DNA of 64,000 nucleotides. Source: a virus. The stretch lies in IMG/VR virus record IMGVR_UViG_3300035665_000002, positions 62,001 through 126,000 of that record, one strand, 5' to 3'. The number at the start of each line of letters is the position of its first letter. The stretch's first letter is position 1. This document shows, in pieces, positions 27,959 through 39,674 of this stretch. The notes under the pieces are model-generated. The model worked only from the letters and a program-made list of their open reading frames with translations. It was not told the origin of the DNA and made no database searches. The position numbers and the translations under genes are program-made.

Positions 27959-27973
27959 ATATATTCGTATATC
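27958..27973. terminator. GATATA-TTCG-TATATC hairpin
   Basis: Six-base-pair arms around a TTCG loop begin at the last base of the TAG stop codon. This is the most terminator-like hairpin of the set. The following 145 bases up to the metacaspase stop hold nothing else I can identify. Confidence 0.6.
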
Positions 27974-28118
27974 GTAACCTTATATTAACTAAAAGTATTT
28001 TTCAATTACCCCGACATCTCCCGAAATTTTTCAACTTGATACACGCTTGAATTTTTTTGAACGCGAAAATTGCATGACGCGAAAAGACCCATTCCCTTCA
28101 CGTAGGCTTTCCTCGAGT

Positions 28119-31067
<2,949 letters not shown>

Positions 31068-31081
31068 TTTATACAAAAAAA

Positions 31082-31735
31082 TTATTCCAAGATCATGTAG
31101 AAACCACGCTCATAACATACAGTGTCAGCGATGTCGTCGATTTTAGCGTCATCGACAAGCATCTCTAAGGTTGCCTCGTCACCCATGTCTGTGGCTATCT
31201 TTTTAGCTACTTGTATTCCTAGATCTTTGATATCGGCGAGTGGTTTTTTACTGCGTAAAGTTATTCCCAGAACGTTCTTTATCACTGCTGACTTGATCGA
31301 TGCCTTCATTGTAGCAATAACATATGGCATTGTTTCTACGGCATCGTTACCGCTGCGTTTAGTACGCACAACAACCTCATTTTGGCGCATCGTAGTAATA
31401 ATTCCTACGATACAACCTAAGGTTATTAAAACGTTGTTTTCGTGCTGTGCTTCTATAACATATACATCACAGAGCTTGAATAACGCTGACTCCGACAAAA
31501 AACGTGTCAACATCGCCATACGTTCTTGCCAATTTTTACCGCTTGTTTGTCCGGCAAAGAATATCTGTGATTTATGTCTCCATTCTGTAACTCGACGAAC
31601 TCCTGCGGTCTCTGCGGTAACGAACGAGCTAAATCTGACTGCACAGTTCGTTCCAGGATCGATAATTGCCACTCTGGTAGCTCTCCCGCGATGCCTAAGT
31701 ATCTCTTCGCGAGCATCTTCAACCGATGAAATAAT
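31082..31735 (-). CDS. RuvC/A22-type Holliday junction resolvase (ATT start)
   Basis: The three acidic motifs of the RuvC-fold resolvases are present: IIDPGTN (Asp26), VYVIEAQ (Glu95) and KIDDIADT (Asp201, Asp204) near the end. This matches poxvirus A22-like enzymes that resolve concatemers and recombination junctions. No ATG in the open frame precedes IIDPGTN. The box GGGATAAAAATT stands where ATAAAAATG is expected, and its ATT opens the frame: (M)ISSVEDAREEILRHRGR, then the catalytic core, 217 aa in all. A GTG at 31672 is the only alternative, but it lies far from a box. The gene is next to copy 1 of the long inverted repeat. Confidence 0.75.
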   Translation of the reverse strand: MISSVEDAREEILRHRGRATRVAIIDPGTNCAVRFSSFVTAETAGVRRVTEWRHKSQIFFAGQTSGKNWQERMAMLTRFLSESALFKLCDVYVIEAQHENNVLITLGCIVGIITTMRQNEVVVRTKRSGNDAVETMPYVIATMKASIKSAVIKNVLGITLRSKKPLADIKDLGIQVAKKIATDMGDEATLEMLVDDAKIDDIADTVCYERGFYMILE

Positions 31736-31765
31736 TTTTATCCCTATTATATAATTTATTTATTC

Positions 31766-31879
31766 ATGCCAATTCCAAAAATTCACCCAAATCAAAACAC
31801 CGCTATTTTTGACATATCGTCGACGATGTCTATAAATATGCACACTAGACGTAGTTCTACACAACAACCAACCCAATGA
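31766..31879 (+). CDS. Possible 37-aa ORF
   Basis: A short open frame (begins MPIPKIHPNQNTAIFD) lies after an AT-rich ATTATATAATTTATT stretch, between the resolvase and the inverted repeat. It has no perfect start box and no recognisable domain. It could be noise. Confidence 0.2.
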   Translation: MPIPKIHPNQNTAIFDISSTMSINMHTRRSSTQQPTQ

Positions 31880-31950
31880 AAATTATGATTCATAATTATA
31901 GCTTATTCTATTGTTTTTCAATATCATTTCGACGAACGCACGATTCCGAA

Positions 31951-32288
31951 GCAAAATATTTAATCAAAAATACCGACAAAACGAATCTACACAGACAAAA
32001 TTCATCACAAATGGGTACCCCATTGACATTCACAAGTGTCAATGATTCGATGAGATTATTTATCATAAAGTAAATTATCGGTAATTTTAACATATTCTAA
32101 ATACCTAGTTTTTGGGTGTCAATTGAATGTCAATTGAAAATCAATGCTTTTTTAAAATATACTTAAAAAGACCATAGTTATGTTATATTTATAATAATTA
32201 TTATATAATTGACATTCAAAAATTAAAAGAAATGACTGACATTAAGACTAACACCCCCCCCCCCTCTTAAAAATAGACACCCCCCTTC
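31951..32288. repeat. Long inverted repeat, copy 1 (with TTGACA iterons)
   Basis: This non-coding stretch matches 47688-48018 in reverse complement with high identity; some blocks are exact over 40 or more bases. It contains about six TTGACA/TGTCAA words in both orientations, a 24-nt dyad at 32021-32044 (CATTGACA, 8-nt spacer, TGTCAATG), a GGGTACCC palindrome, a TATAATAATTATTATA-like stretch and a C-rich end with GACACCCC. No gene crosses it. It may be a replication origin or enhancer, a MITE-like element, or a recombination site; see findings. Confidence 0.85.
32021..32044. repeat. Dyad CATTGACA-N8-TGTCAATG
   Basis: Perfect 8-bp arms around an 8-base spacer, conserved in both copies of the long inverted repeat (the other is at 47925-47948). 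It looks like a binding site for a dimeric protein. Confidence 0.6.
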
Positions 32289-32356
32289 CTCAGCAGACGC
32301 GTCCACAACAACCGCCATTGGGCGTAAACATGTAAATAGTATTTGAAAAAAAAATA

Positions 32357-32371
32357 TATATCATTGATATA
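32357..32371. terminator. TATATCA-T-TGATATA palindrome
   Basis: Perfect 7-bp arms and a 1-nt centre, 13 bases downstream of the stop codon of the minus-strand gene at 32384. Confidence 0.6.
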
Positions 32372-32383
32372 AACATTTCGGGG

Positions 32384-33322
32384 TCACTCGGGCGGTAGAC
32401 GTGCGGGAACAATGTATCTATTTGGAAAAGTCCACACTTCAGGAAATTCTACACCCGCAGGTTCACCATTTTCCATGAGTATTTTTGTGCCTTTTCCAAC
32501 GCTTCCGCCGACCGGATATACGTTCTTTATAATGACGAAACCAGTGATAAAACTTAAACGATCTCCAGCTTTGATAGAAACAAAATTATCCATCAACCAG
32601 CGCGCAAAATCGAATTCGTAGCCATCTTCGGTTACTATACCAAAATTCGTGAGTGTCACGTCTGCATAGGGAGTAACATTGAGATTTTTCATCAACGGAG
32701 GTGTCAATCCAACGGTATTTTTGAGCATATATTTCTTCAAACATCCAGGTATACAATCGTACATTCGTGACGGCGTTATATTGCGATATGCATTATCGGT
32801 CCCGTAAACTTTGACCACTATTTTACCCCCTGAAACACCCGTAACTTTTGAAATCGTCAGTGTTGCCCCGTCATACAAAGTACCCAGTTTTGCCGAGCAT
32901 CCAATGAGTTGTCGAGGGTCTGCTTTATCCCGCACGATGTCTTCAATAAAACGTTTATAACAAATTGAATGCGTAAAACAAGATCCAAAAAATACGTCAA
33001 TATGTGCATAAACAGTCAACGTTGCTTCGGGCGTCGCCACAACCTCCGAAGTCAAAGGTATCAATATATCAAAAGGCATTGCATTTGCGTATAAATGATT
33101 TGCAAATGCCGCCAGAAAATTTTCCATCGTTGCATGTTTGATCAAAATTAACAATACTGGATTGTTGTAAAAAGGGCTAGATGGATCGTTCGTAATGATC
33201 TTACATATGCGTTCATAGACCTCGCGGATTTCTGCCTGCGTGTACGCAACGTCTCCAAGCAAGCGTTCTAGCGATCTGCCTAGAATTTTCGAGTTCTTCA
33301 AATACAAAGGAAGCGTCGATAT
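32384..33322 (-). CDS. Unknown 312-aa protein (ATA start)
   Basis: The ORF has no ATG before about residue 65. The sequence AAATAAAAATATCG places ATA exactly where the box normally has ATG, giving (M)STLPLYLKNSKILGRSLERL as a natural N-terminus. An ATG further upstream is in another frame and runs only about 50 codons. The first 150 residues look alpha-helical; the second half has short beta strands and a Pro-rich end (FPNRYIVPARLPPE). No family is recognised. It is the leftmost gene of the segment bounded by the inverted repeats and reads outward towards copy 1. Confidence 0.7.
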   Translation of the reverse strand: MSTLPLYLKNSKILGRSLERLLGDVAYTQAEIREVYERICKIITNDPSSPFYNNPVLLILIKHATMENFLAAFANHLYANAMPFDILIPLTSEVVATPEATLTVYAHIDVFFGSCFTHSICYKRFIEDIVRDKADPRQLIGCSAKLGTLYDGATLTISKVTGVSGGKIVVKVYGTDNAYRNITPSRMYDCIPGCLKKYMLKNTVGLTPPLMKNLNVTPYADVTLTNFGIVTEDGYEFDFARWLMDNFVSIKAGDRLSFITGFVIIKNVYPVGGSVGKGTKILMENGEPAGVEFPEVWTFPNRYIVPARLPPE

Positions 33323-33386
33323 TTTTATTTGGCGTTCGAGAACCTAGCTCTGAAAATACACTAGCAAACATGATTTTAAAATATTG

Positions 33387-33465
33387 GTCTTTATTATATA
33401 AATTATTTTTTCAGATATCTATTTTCAAAAATTGTTGTCTTTATTATATAAATTATTTTTTCAGA
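33387..33465. repeat. Two exact 29-bp direct repeats, period 50
   Basis: The words at 33387-33415 and 33437-33465 are identical over 29 bases (GTCTTTATTATATAAATT, then ATTTTTTCAGA). They lie in the gap between two minus-strand genes, upstream of the 312-aa gene, and contain TATATAAA. A duplicated promoter or regulatory site is possible. Confidence 0.75.
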
Positions 33466-33509
33466 GAGATAATTTAAGAAAAATAGTATCATAGAAATAC
33501 ACAAAGAAG

Positions 33510-33526
33510 CTATATTTTTAATATAG
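33510..33526. terminator. CTATATT-TTT-AATATAG hairpin
   Basis: Perfect 7-bp arms with a 3-nt loop, 14 bases beyond the stop codon of the minus-strand gene at 33540. Confidence 0.55.
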
Positions 33527-33539
33527 TTACTGTTAATTA

Positions 33540-36500
33540 TTAAGCAGTATCCCAGGCAATTTGATCATTGTCGATCTTAACACGTGCGGGCGCTCGTGCC
33601 AAACGATCTACCTCTGGAATATAGAAAGGTATACGATGAACATTTTCGTCATAAATACCCTCAGATATCTCTCTCAGTGCAATATCTAAAAATGGAAGAC
33701 GCCTCTCCCAGATATTCCTATATGTTATATACATAGTTCTGTCCGCCGATGGGTTTTTAATCATATTAGTAGCGAAATCTATCGCATTTAAGCCACGTTT
33801 TTCAAGGTCCATTATCGTCGATGCGTACAACGTTTTAGGGAAGATAGCAAACATATTCAGACCAAGCTCGTTACTGAAATGAATCATATATTTTGCTCCT
33901 CGCTTTGGATCTGATTTATACATATCAAAAACCGCCCTTAAATCCTCATAGTAATATCTGTGAATAGACCTATGGACTAACTTTCCATCAGGTAAAACCG
34001 ACGGAGGAAAATCACCTTTCGTGTAAAAGAATCCCGAATAAATCATATCAGGGCGCGACCTAACGATATCGTCACGCGTGGAGGTAGCGTTCACACCTGG
34101 GCCACGTATGTCCAAGGCAGGTACATAGCTTACATACCGCTTAGACGATATCGACTCTCGCTCTACCGCATTTTCCGACGCTATTGAATTAACGAACTCG
34201 AATCGTCCGTATATACGCACACTGTAAGCATTTAAACAGGATAAATACCTGTCTATTTCTTCTTGTGTAAATGGATGTACTAACGATTCCAGATCAATAA
34301 ATGGCGACTCGTACGGAAGACCTGTAGGATTTTGTGGAAATGGATCTGGCCGTAGCACTGGACCGATGTATTTATATCCCTTTGTCTTATATTTATATAT
34401 TCGATTTATAGTGGTAATCCGCTTATGTGTATTGATGGTCATGTCTTTGTGAAACGACAAATTAAAACATGGCAAACTTCCTCCGATCCAGAGCTCTGGA
34501 TACAACGAATATACATCTAACATGTTGGTACGGGGATTGTAAATAGCATAGTTTTTGACGATATCAAAATCGAACTCTACCTTTATGAAATCTTGTGGAT
34601 TATCGAAGCGCTTTTCAAGTCCAGGATAGGTTACGTCGATGAAATCAATATCTAGGTTAAAAATGCCAGATATCGGTTTATCCAGAGAGGACAAGGTAGT
34701 CATTTGTCCCCATTGATAGTCGCCATCAACGTTGTCTATGCGGTAATCGCGCTTTCTGTATCTTCTTACATATCCATACGAACTAATAGACGGTTCAAAT
34801 GGCAACAGAAGCATCTTAAACTTATATAGTGAAATATTGTTCTTGATATGTTGTTTAAATTCGGCAAGATTAAGTCTGCTAACACGACCGACATAACGAG
34901 CCTTAATGAAAGGTATCGACTTGGGATCTATCCAACGTGGAATACCAATACTATCGAAATGGTATACGTCAGCGTTCGGAAAAATGTGATAATTACAATT
35001 GACGTTTTTATCGTCCAAGCGGTCTAGTTGTGTATTGGGCACACTTGACATTTCTTTATACATATTAATATAAGCAACTACCGAATCCACGATATCTTCC
35101 TCTAACTCAGTCTTAAGAAAAAGATCTTTAAGGCACGATTCTGCGTCTGCTGGAAGAGTAAGATTCTCGACAACGAGAGGGAATTCAGACTCATATGATT
35201 GATGACAATTTGTCATATTTAACAATTCTTCCAGCGGTACTTCTCCCATCACACTAGGAATTTCAATTGACGTACCGTCAGTAAAAACGAATTCAGTTGC
35301 CGGAGTATCATCAAAGTGTTCATTCAAATAATTATACAGAAATATCTGAAAATTGATACGAGCAGCATCAAAATCACGCAGCTTCTTCATATCATTAAGA
35401 ACGGTAACTATCATATCGTCACACATCTTGTGCAGTTCTGGGTTATTAGTATAAATATCATAGTCACCATTATAACGTCTCTGGCTCAAAATACTGACTA
35501 CGCAACCGCCACTTAAAACCGTTGTTCCGACCGGATTTTTCAAGATCTCAAGTATAGCCGGATCGATCGTGTTAACAGGCACACTCTTTACCAGAGACCA
35601 TGTGCGTGATTCTATGGGAATTTCATTGGTCTGGGGACGCTCATCGCTTCGTTCATCCTCGTCGCTCTTGGTTGAAAGGAGACTAGTGATGCCAAGCCGT
35701 CGCTCAAATCTCCATAATCTAGTAAATAAAGCGAACAAGTATCGTGACATATAAGAATCTTTCAGCTCCGGATCCAGCATGTTCACCAGGGCGGCGACCG
35801 GTGTTCCTGAACCATAATTTCTGTAAAAAAACTCCGCAGTTGTCGAGGTTTTGGTGTCGATATTTGCGATATACATACGTTCCTCATTTCCTACACGTGC
35901 ATTGAAGACTCTGATGTATTCTTCAATGGCATCGAACGAGATACTTGCTGATTTTTTTGGTTGTTCCGGCATTAAGAATTTTCGTTGCTCTTTAAACTGC
36001 CTTTCAACGATTTTTCTATTAGCTCTGACATTGTCCAAGAATCTCTTTGATCTGAGCTCACTGAAGCGATACATTCCTGGACGCGTACCACCTCTGCAAA
36101 CAGCTATCACGTCGGCGTCTGAAACAGGTGGCGGGCATGTATATGAACAGATCAAAATTGTGGAGCCAATAGTGGATGGAACTTCCTTTCTGGTAAACCC
36201 TAAGGATCTGATATCAATGGGTGCGTCTAATATGGATTTTTTTGACATTTCAGCTCTTGCCGATGCGATTTTGTAAACATCGTAGTTTTTCTCTACATAT
36301 GTTCGAATTTTGTTAAGTGTTTTTGTAAACATGGACGCGTTTGTTGGCCGGCGTTTACCATGTACCCTGAATATCATAATGCTTAACGCTTTCAAACAGC
36401 TCATGTCAGAGTCACAATCTAGACTGTTAAGTGCACTCACTCCTGTCGTATATGTACCGAGTTCGTACAGGCTGTTGATACCCAAACGCTTGGCAAAAAA

Positions 36501-36980
36501 CTGATATAAGTCAGAAACGTAAAGATTCGTGTCTGGTTCCAGATCGCCGAATCTGGATATCTTAAATTTGGCCCGAAAATCTTCATTTTCTGGAAGATTT
36601 ACCATAAGATCTACATCGTCAGGATGATGATAGAGATGAAAGATAGTCGCGTCTATCAAATCATCGGCGAAATCCATTACCAAAAAATTAGTATATGTCC
36701 ATACGAGTCTACCACGAAGTCCTAGTATAACATTCCCGTTCCAGAAATCCAGAATAATTCGTATAAAATGTGTTAATGCGTCACTCGTACTGAGAACCTC
36801 AGAGGCATCCGTGTCCAATTCTCTCAAATGTAGAAGTGAAATAGCGATGAAATCGTCGACGTCTGCGTCATCGACTTTTCCCAAAGAGGTATAAAAACTC
36901 GAAGAACGTTCGATCCGCGACCTAAAACTTGCTAAAAGATCTGCGGGAAGCTTTTGAAATTCTTTCTTTATGAGATCCAT
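33540..36980 (-). CDS. Large nucleotidyltransferase-fold protein, candidate poly(A) polymerase
   Basis: A protein of 1146 aa starting at TTTATAAAATGG. Residues about 488-508 read TVLSGGCVVSIL, a short loop, then GDYDIYTNN. This is the GG...DxD pattern of polymerase-beta-type nucleotidyltransferases, with both metal-binding aspartates present. Giant-virus poly(A) polymerases carry such a domain in long chains. With the VP39-like gene at 11794 it would provide catalytic and accessory subunits for mRNA tailing. The remaining chain is rich in Tyr, Asp and Arg and unassigned. Other nucleotidyltransferases (CCA-adding or antiviral types) are not excluded. Confidence 0.5.
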   Translation of the reverse strand: MDLIKKEFQKLPADLLASFRSRIERSSSFYTSLGKVDDADVDDFIAISLLHLRELDTDASEVLSTSDALTHFIRIILDFWNGNVILGLRGRLVWTYTNFLVMDFADDLIDATIFHLYHHPDDVDLMVNLPENEDFRAKFKISRFGDLEPDTNLYVSDLYQFFAKRLGINSLYELGTYTTGVSALNSLDCDSDMSCLKALSIMIFRVHGKRRPTNASMFTKTLNKIRTYVEKNYDVYKIASARAEMSKKSILDAPIDIRSLGFTRKEVPSTIGSTILICSYTCPPPVSDADVIAVCRGGTRPGMYRFSELRSKRFLDNVRANRKIVERQFKEQRKFLMPEQPKKSASISFDAIEEYIRVFNARVGNEERMYIANIDTKTSTTAEFFYRNYGSGTPVAALVNMLDPELKDSYMSRYLFALFTRLWRFERRLGITSLLSTKSDEDERSDERPQTNEIPIESRTWSLVKSVPVNTIDPAILEILKNPVGTTVLSGGCVVSILSQRRYNGDYDIYTNNPELHKMCDDMIVTVLNDMKKLRDFDAARINFQIFLYNYLNEHFDDTPATEFVFTDGTSIEIPSVMGEVPLEELLNMTNCHQSYESEFPLVVENLTLPADAESCLKDLFLKTELEEDIVDSVVAYINMYKEMSSVPNTQLDRLDDKNVNCNYHIFPNADVYHFDSIGIPRWIDPKSIPFIKARYVGRVSRLNLAEFKQHIKNNISLYKFKMLLLPFEPSISSYGYVRRYRKRDYRIDNVDGDYQWGQMTTLSSLDKPISGIFNLDIDFIDVTYPGLEKRFDNPQDFIKVEFDFDIVKNYAIYNPRTNMLDVYSLYPELWIGGSLPCFNLSFHKDMTINTHKRITTINRIYKYKTKGYKYIGPVLRPDPFPQNPTGLPYESPFIDLESLVHPFTQEEIDRYLSCLNAYSVRIYGRFEFVNSIASENAVERESISSKRYVSYVPALDIRGPGVNATSTRDDIVRSRPDMIYSGFFYTKGDFPPSVLPDGKLVHRSIHRYYYEDLRAVFDMYKSDPKRGAKYMIHFSNELGLNMFAIFPKTLYASTIMDLEKRGLNAIDFATNMIKNPSADRTMYITYRNIWERRLPFLDIALREISEGIYDENVHRIPFYIPEVDRLARAPARVKIDNDQIAWDTA

Positions 36981-37106
36981 TTTATAAAAATCTTTTTTTG
37001 TGATGGCTTGGGACTGTATGACATCTTCAAAGAAGAGGCTATATCAACACGAATTAATAATTTATTAAATACGCTTAGTTTTAAAGATAGTTGGTGTTAT
37101 CGGTCT

Positions 37107-38048
37107 CTAGTAGAAATTAAAACCGATATACTTGTTTAGCGCTTGTCTCATAGTAGGAATCTGTTCCAAAAGACCGTCCCAAAACAATTCAAATTTCGCG
37201 GCATTCGTGTGTAAACTGGTCTGTGTCGCAGGAGGTGTAAATTGTCTCAAACCAGGCATATTTGCATAATTTTGATTATTCGGACATAAATTCAAAACAC
37301 CGGTATAATACTTAAAGTCATATGTCTCAAATATCGCCGATACATAACGCTTTTTCAACGTCATAATAAGGTCATTGTTAACAGGATTTGCAACTGATTC
37401 ATTTGAAATAGCGATATTTATGTACTCCATTACAGGCATGTTAAATGGCGATATCGCCCGCGACGCTGAAGCAATACTTAAACGTGGCTCTTTCAGTGGT
37501 ATCAAATTAGGACTCACACCAACCATTGGTACCGTGGCCGTCGTTGTCTGGTTAGGGTTAATAGAAGGAATACAGTCATCGACAGTAATGGTTCCGACTG
37601 GTGACCAAACATATTCTTTATCATCAGTAAGACCACTGCGATTTCTGTGTATCGCTTTCTTCAAAATATCATAGGGACGTGTAGCATTTGGTACATAACT
37701 ATTAAAAAAAGCTATACAATCCTGCTCACTCAAACCTTTTCCGGTCAGAGTCCATCTAAGATTTCCATCAGCGCCCAAAACCCTATAACCGTATGTTAGT
37801 GTCGATGAAAACAGAATTGTCAAAAATCTAGACTTTATGAGTGTGTTCGTGAAGTCTATATCGGCACATAGTACTTCATTAATATTACGATCCGCGGTCC
37901 ATAGCGATAACAATATCTCTGACAATGCCGGTATTGTCCCTATGGCACCATGAGCTATCAACATATAAATATTGCAAATATTGTCTAATATATCAGTGGA
38001 AACTGTGTCCAATCCATATAAGTCTGCAACCGGGTTAGTCACTGCCGT
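37107..38048 (-). CDS. Unknown 313-aa protein (ACG start)
   Basis: The box reads GTATAAAACGGCA: ACG replaces ATG and opens (M)AVTNPVADLYGLDTVSTD. The first in-frame ATG is about 30 codons inside. A GTG lies three codons before ACG but inside the box itself. The protein has a helical first half, a Pro/Thr-rich middle and a C-terminal part with several Asn and Tyr; no motif is recognised. The start codon follows the stop of the next gene by one base, so its box lies in that gene's 3' end. Confidence 0.7.
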   Translation of the reverse strand, partial: TAVTNPVADLYGLDTVSTDILDNICNIYMLIAHGAIGTIPALSEILLSLWTADRNINEVLCADIDFTNTLIKSRFLTILFSSTLTYGYRVLGADGNLRWTLTGKGLSEQDCIAFFNSYVPNATRPYDILKKAIHRNRSGLTDDKEYVWSPVGTITVDDCIPSINPNQTTTATVPMVGVSPNLIPLKEPRLSIASASRAISPFNMPVMEYINIAISNESVANPVNNDLIMTLKKRYVSAIFETYDFKYYTGVLNLCPNNQNYANMPGLRQFTPPATQTSLHTNAAKFELFWDGLLEQIPTMRQALNKYIGFNFY

Positions 38049-38049
38049 T

Positions 38050-39294
38050 TTATACACCTAATATTTTTCTAGGCATATGTGAAACACAGTTGTACACAGA
38101 CACCGTTGCGTAAGCGGTGCAAGCGTGAGTTTGAGTAAATTGTGACACGCTTACAACATCCTTAGAAACCGCGGTTCCTAGTACAATTTCATTTTCCGTG
38201 TTCGTCATCGCATCACACGTACAAACGCGAGCCCGGGTAAATTCCGTCACACCTACGACACTCTCGGCGACCCCAGTTTCCACTAAATTTGTAACCATCG
38301 ATTCAGAAACCTTAGTGATTTCTGAAACATTTACAATATCCTTAGGAGACGCGGTTTCTAGTATAATTTCATTTTCTGTGATCATCGTTGCGTCAGCAGT
38401 GCAAACGTGAGTTTGAGTAAATTGTGATGCATTTACAACATCCTTGGTGACCGGGATTTCTACTACAATTTCATTTTCCGTTTCCGTCGTTGCGTCGGAA
38501 AATGTTACAATATTGACATTTTCAGTTTCGACGGTGTTAACGGACGAGTCGATAGTTTTGTGGTCGGAGGTACATTTAGAGGTCTCTTCGGTGGAGACCG
38601 CCGCGTCAGAAGTGCAAAAAACATCGGTGTTACAGGCAAAATCGACACATGCCAAATTTTCGACACCGACACAAACTTCACGAGTCTGAAAAACATTGGT
38701 ATTTGTGCTGTTTTCTGTCGTAGACGGCTCGACATAGGTCTTGAATACCTCGGCCAAGTCGAGCGGAGCAGGTATGATTTCGGTGTTAGTTCCAAAATCC
38801 GATGTAAGCTTAGTAGTTTGAGTGCTGGAATTCAATATCATTGTTTCTCGACGAGCACGTTGAATTTCTTTTACAGGAGGTACATATAGATGTTGAGCAT
38901 TTACCATGCTCTGTAAACTGTTTGCGATATTCTGAATCTCTCTGAGACGCACTTTTAAATCTTGGATCTCGATGTCTTTTTTCTTCAAATTATCTATTAT
39001 TTCGTTCTCATCTTTCATAGATCTTCCAGACGTGTCATATCGAACCATTGGAATGGTTTCTGACAAGCATGCCATTATGATCGGATCATAGTGTAAATTC
39101 CAGTTATTTACTAGTCTGCGCACATACGTACAGTCCATCTGTCTTTTGACTATTTCTCTCACATTCATACCGGATGTCACCGCTTCCATATATGTCACAA
39201 ACGTTGTTCCCGCTATCGGTAAAAATCTGTAACGTGGATACAATAGCTGTGGCTTGTTGTATGCCTCAAGTTCACCTATCTCGAGATTACGAAT
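38050..39294 (-). CDS. Unknown 414-aa protein with coiled coil and repeat tail (ATT start)
   Basis: The start lies in the palindrome ATTTTATAAAAT shared with the divergent gene at 39303. On this strand the codon after the box is ATT, giving (M)RNLEIGELEAYNKPQ. The first in-frame ATG is about 35 codons later. Residues about 100-140 form a coiled coil (IIDNLKKKDIEIQDLKVRL). The last 200 residues consist of degenerate repeats rich in Thr, Val and Glu, such as TENEIVLGTAVSKDVVSVS followed by QFTQTHACTA. Possibly a structural or matrix protein; no family is recognised. Confidence 0.7.
   Translation of the reverse strand: MRNLEIGELEAYNKPQLLYPRYRFLPIAGTTFVTYMEAVTSGMNVREIVKRQMDCTYVRRLVNNWNLHYDPIIMACLSETIPMVRYDTSGRSMKDENEIIDNLKKKDIEIQDLKVRLREIQNIANSLQSMVNAQHLYVPPVKEIQRARRETMILNSSTQTTKLTSDFGTNTEIIPAPLDLAEVFKTYVEPSTTENSTNTNVFQTREVCVGVENLACVDFACNTDVFCTSDAAVSTEETSKCTSDHKTIDSSVNTVETENVNIVTFSDATTETENEIVVEIPVTKDVVNASQFTQTHVCTADATMITENEIILETASPKDIVNVSEITKVSESMVTNLVETGVAESVVGVTEFTRARVCTCDAMTNTENEIVLGTAVSKDVVSVSQFTQTHACTAYATVSVYNCVSHMPRKILGV
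38130..38500. repeat. Degenerate tandem repeats coding for TENEIV / KDVVNVS units
   Basis: Three or more copies of a roughly 110-170-bp module, with shared words such as CAATTTCATTTTCCGT and ACAACATCCTTAG. They code for the C-terminal Thr/Val/Glu-rich part of the 414-aa protein and vary in length by whole codons. Confidence 0.65.
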
Positions 39295-39305
39295 TTTATA
39301 AAATG
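39292..39305. promoter_or_regulatory. Palindromic promoter ATTTTATAAAAT with overlapping divergent starts
   Basis: A single perfect palindrome supplies TATAAAA on both strands. The right-reading gene begins at the ATG on its right edge (39303). The left-reading gene begins at the ATT on its left edge (39294). The two start codons are 8 bases apart, so both transcripts must begin inside the same box. Confidence 0.6.
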
Positions 39306-39674
39306 TCAAAGATTATGCAAGACAGAGAAGTATGGATGTTGATAGCTCAATATCCAGATATGAGTACAATCGGAATAGACTATGTAGGAAACGTTTATAC
39401 GTATGTTGGGCAGACTTTATCTACCTTGTCGAATTTCACCACGATGAATTGTTATAGCGTAGCTGGTTCTAACGCCGCTCGTCCTTCGTATTACCTAGTA
39501 GCACATGAGCATATAATTTTTGAAAAATACAGACACGGTGATACAGACATAGAAATTCATCACATTGGAATGCGTTTGCTAAATGGAAATCCGGAGATCG
39601 TTTTCACTGACGAATTCAACAATTATCCAGCAATATTGCCGGCCCTGAGTTCGGTCATCGATATTCTATCTTAA
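39303..39674 (+). CDS. Unknown 123-aa protein
   Basis: The start is the ATG of TTTATAAAATG; the longer frame upstream overlaps the divergent gene and is not needed. The peptide (MSKIMQDREVWMLIAQYP) is a small mixed alpha/beta protein without Cys clusters or membrane helices. Its stop codon TAA forms the left arm of a palindrome shared with the convergent gene. Function unknown. Confidence 0.75.
   Translation: MSKIMQDREVWMLIAQYPDMSTIGIDYVGNVYTYVGQTLSTLSNFTTMNCYSVAGSNAARPSYYLVAHEHIIFEKYRHGDTDIEIHHIGMRLLNGNPEIVFTDEFNNYPAILPALSSVIDILS

Noticed and set aside
31122-31754. 210-codon plus-strand frame opposite the resolvase
   Set aside because: The minus strand carries the resolvase catalytic motifs; the plus frame has no start box and looks like a shadow.
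31876-32073. 65-codon ORF entering the inverted repeat
   Set aside because: Its frame is not kept in the second copy of the repeat and composition follows the AT-rich DNA.
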